Source of the DNA: an uncultured Collinsella sp.
Lineage (GTDB): Bacteria; Actinomycetota; Coriobacteriia; Coriobacteriales; Coriobacteriaceae
Length of the DNA stretch: 15,578 nt
Reading direction: 5' to 3'
NCBI GenBank assembly: GCA_938023705.1
Contig: CALJDJ010000091.1
Coordinates: forward strand, 1-15,578
The position numbers and the translations under genes were made by a program. How positions within the stretch are numbered: position 1 is the stretch's first letter; each line of letters starts with the position of its first letter. This document shows, one piece after another, positions 13,559 through 15,578 of the stretch. The notes under the pieces were generated by a model. That model was given only the letters and a program-made list of their open reading frames with translations. It was not told where the DNA came from and searched no databases.

Positions 13559-15520
13559 ATGGAACAGAGGGTCCTCGGGGGAAGATACCTCCTCAAGGAT
13601 AAGGTGGGGACAGGCGGTATGGCGACCGTCTTCCGTGCGCAGGACCAGGTCCTCGACCGCACGGTAGCCGTCAAGATCATGCTGCCGCAGTATGCTGGCG
13701 ACGCAACCTTCGCCGCACGCTTTAAGCAGGAGGCCCAAGCAGCAGCCGGTCTCTCCTCCCCCTATATCGTGGGCGTCTACGATTGGGGCAAGGACGGCGA
13801 CACCTATTACATCGTCATGGAGTACCTGCGCGGTACCGACCTTAAGAGCGGCATCAAGAGCCACGGCGCCCTCGACCCCAAGAAGGTCGCGCAAATCGGC
13901 TCGCAGATCAGCTCTGCGCTTTCGGTCGCCCACAAGCACGAGATCATCCACCGCGACATCAAGCCGCAGAACATCATGGTGTTGCCCGACGGCAACATCA
14001 AGGTAATGGACTTTGGCATCGCACGCGCCAAGAACAGCCACCTCACGCAAGACAACAACGTGCTGGGAACCGCCCACTACGTCAGCCCCGAGCAGACCCG
14101 CGGTCAGGACCTCGGCCCCACCTCGGATATCTACTCGCTGGGCGTCGTGATGTATGAGTGCGCCACCGGCCGCGTTCCCTTTGACGGTGACGACGCTATT
14201 TCGGTCGCACTCAAGCAGGTCAACGAGCTGCCTATTCCGCCGAGCCAGATCAACTCCGGTGTCGACGCCGACCTTGAGCGCATCATCCTCAAGTGCATGG
14301 AGAAGGACCCGGCAAACCGCTTCCAGACCGCTGACGAGCTGCGTCAGGTGCTCAACAGCTACCTGTCCGGTCGTGCCGTCAACATCTCGGAGCCCACGCG
14401 CATCATCGGTGCCCCCGGTGAGCTTGGCGCCACCAAGACTCGCGAGCTTTCCGATCAGACGCGCGCCATGGTGCGTCCCGTCTCGGGCGTGAGCGGCCAG
14501 AATACCACCCGCAGCTCGGTTTCGGGCTCCACCGGCTCCTACGAGGTCGAAAAGCCCAAGTCCAACAAGAACAAGATCATCGCCGCCGTGGTGGCAGCTG
14601 TTGCCGTCATCGGCATCGTGGTGGCCTTTGCTACTGGGCTCTTTGGCGGCGAGCAGGTCACCGTGCCCGACGTGCTGGGCAAGGACCAGCAGACTGCCGT
14701 CGAGCAGATCAAGGAAGCCGGCCTCGAGGTCGGCACCATCGACCAAAGCTACAACGACGATGTCGACGAGGGCAAGGTCGCCGAGCAGACGCCCAACGGC
14801 CGCACCAAGAAGGCCAAGGGCACCAAGGTGAACCTGGTGATCTCCAAGGGCCCCAAGCCCTCCGAGAAGGTTGAGGTTCCCCGGCTTGTCGGCCTGACCA
14901 AGGACCAGGCAGAAGCCGCGCTGGCAAGCGTTGGCCTGAAGGGCAACGCCTCCGAGGAGGCCAACGAGGCCGATGAGGGCCAGGTCTTTGACCAGGGCAC
15001 CGAAGCCGGTAAGGAAGTCGAGAAGGGCACGACCATCTCGTATAAGGTCTCGAGCGGCCCGGATACCACGTCCGTCCCCGACCTGACCGACATGACCGAG
15101 GCCCAGGCGCGCAACGCCCTCGATATGGCAGGCTTTGGCGTCGACGTGAGCTACCAGGAGAACGACTCGGTTACCGAGGGCACCGTGATCAGCTGGAACC
15201 CCAGCGGCAAGCAGAAGCCCGGCGCCACGATTACCGTCGTCATTGCCAAGAAGTCCGGCAAGGCCAGTGTTCCGGGCAACCTGTACGGCAAGAGCATTTC
15301 CGCCGCCGTCACCGCGCTCAACAACGCCGGTTTCTATAACATTGGCTTCTGCGACCAGAACGGCAATCCCGTAAGCGGTAACGAGGATGCCACCGTTACG
15401 GGCGTCTCCCCCACCGGCAAGCAGTCCACCGACAGCACGATTACGCTGACGGTCGCACTTTCTGGCTCGAGTTCGGGTTCGGGCTCGGGCACGGGCGACG
15501 ATTCCGGTACGGTCAACTAG
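13559..15520 (+). CDS. pknB: PknB-type Ser/Thr kinase with four PASTA domains
   Basis: This 653-residue receptor kinase should sense cell-wall material outside and phosphorylate division and wall-synthesis proteins inside. The kinase domain (about 10-268) has the GTGGMATVF glycine loop, VAVK (K39), helix-C E58, HRDIKPQN (H131, R132, D133, N138), DFG (D151) and GTAHYVSPEQ, a full RD kinase. A juxtamembrane linker rich in Ser and Thr (about 275-335) offers phosphosites for the FHA proteins. The single helix is at about 340-362. Outside are four PASTA repeats (about 367-431, 438-500, 503-566, 569-635); the fourth is divergent, with a Cys and an extra loop. A Gly/Ser tail ends the protein. Actinobacterial PknB commonly has three or four PASTA units. 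It closes the visible operon, 132 nt after the SEDS-PBP gene, so it might also have its own transcript. Confidence 0.95.
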   Translation: MEQRVLGGRYLLKDKVGTGGMATVFRAQDQVLDRTVAVKIMLPQYAGDATFAARFKQEAQAAAGLSSPYIVGVYDWGKDGDTYYIVMEYLRGTDLKSGIKSHGALDPKKVAQIGSQISSALSVAHKHEIIHRDIKPQNIMVLPDGNIKVMDFGIARAKNSHLTQDNNVLGTAHYVSPEQTRGQDLGPTSDIYSLGVVMYECATGRVPFDGDDAISVALKQVNELPIPPSQINSGVDADLERIILKCMEKDPANRFQTADELRQVLNSYLSGRAVNISEPTRIIGAPGELGATKTRELSDQTRAMVRPVSGVSGQNTTRSSVSGSTGSYEVEKPKSNKNKIIAAVVAAVAVIGIVVAFATGLFGGEQVTVPDVLGKDQQTAVEQIKEAGLEVGTIDQSYNDDVDEGKVAEQTPNGRTKKAKGTKVNLVISKGPKPSEKVEVPRLVGLTKDQAEAALASVGLKGNASEEANEADEGQVFDQGTEAGKEVEKGTTISYKVSSGPDTTSVPDLTDMTEAQARNALDMAGFGVDVSYQENDSVTEGTVISWNPSGKQKPGATITVVIAKKSGKASVPGNLYGKSISAAVTALNNAGFYNIGFCDQNGNPVSGNEDATVTGVSPTGKQSTDSTITLTVALSGSSSGSGSGTGDDSGTVN

Positions 15521-15578
15521 TCGCCACCCCACCGCTCATTTCGGCTCTCGCCGCAAACATATTCGCTCACAGGCGCCC
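15521..15578. other. Sequence after pknB to window end
   Basis: These 58 bases hold no recognisable start, hairpin with T-run or other signal. It cannot be told whether the operon continues beyond the window. Confidence 0.5.

Noticed and set aside
13547..15532. Long open frame (661 codons) antisense to pknB
   Set aside because: It is a mirror of a GC-rich gene: Gly/Val/Leu/Ala-rich composition with no domain signal and no ribosome site. The plus-strand frame has clear kinase and PASTA motifs.

Overview
The window suggests a high-GC Gram-positive of the class Coriobacteriia, most likely Collinsella or a close relative. The grounds are an Actinobacteria-type cell-wall signalling operon on the right, GC-rich codon use there, and a polytopic-membrane LuxR-type regulator on the left, a type common in Coriobacteriia. 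The genus is inferred from gene content; no marker gene is present.

Left part (1-5021, minus strand, visibly more AT-rich towards the left end). Read in transcription order: a membrane-anchored regulator built as a tandem duplication of an 8-TM plus LuxR-helix-turn-helix unit, whose first two membrane helices lie in a different frame (5021-4836) from the rest (4839-2887); a small secreted protein with four cysteines in its mature part (2777-2265); a strong GC hairpin; two overlapping ABC-2 type membrane subunits (2213-1326 and 1326-484); and an ABC ATPase cut by the window edge (493 to before 1). This looks like a regulated export or self-protection cassette dedicated to the secreted protein.

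Middle (5022-5459). This is a divergent, gene-free spacer of about 440 bases. It carries three copies of a 15-bp GGGATGC..TTCC repeat, an 11-bp inverted repeat, a small perfect hairpin and a likely extended -10 promoter for the right-hand operon.

Right part (5460-15517, plus strand, GC-rich). A tightly packed operon corresponds to the mycobacterial fhaA-fhaB-pstP-rodA-pbpA-pknA-pknB cluster but is rearranged: a Ser/Thr kinase with a multi-pass membrane C-terminus comes first, then FhaA-like (DUF3662 plus FHA), FhaB-like (TM plus FHA), a PP2C phosphatase with a long acidic N-terminal extension, a single-polypeptide fusion of a SEDS glycosyltransferase (RodA/FtsW) with a class B penicillin-binding protein, and a PknB kinase with four PASTA repeats. 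Three junctions overlap or nearly touch (GTGA, 6-nt gap, ATGA). The expected logic, from the mycobacterial system, is that PASTA domains sense peptidoglycan fragments or lipid II, the kinases phosphorylate targets, FHA proteins bind the phosphothreonines, PstP reverses the signal, and the SEDS-PBP enzyme makes the septal or lateral wall.

The most notable points are the natural SEDS-PBP fusion, the polytopic first kinase with an HLD (non-RD) catalytic loop, the duplicated and apparently frame-split membrane LuxR regulator, and the secreted four-cysteine protein with its private ABC transporter. No tRNA, rRNA, CRISPR array, insertion sequence or integrase was seen.
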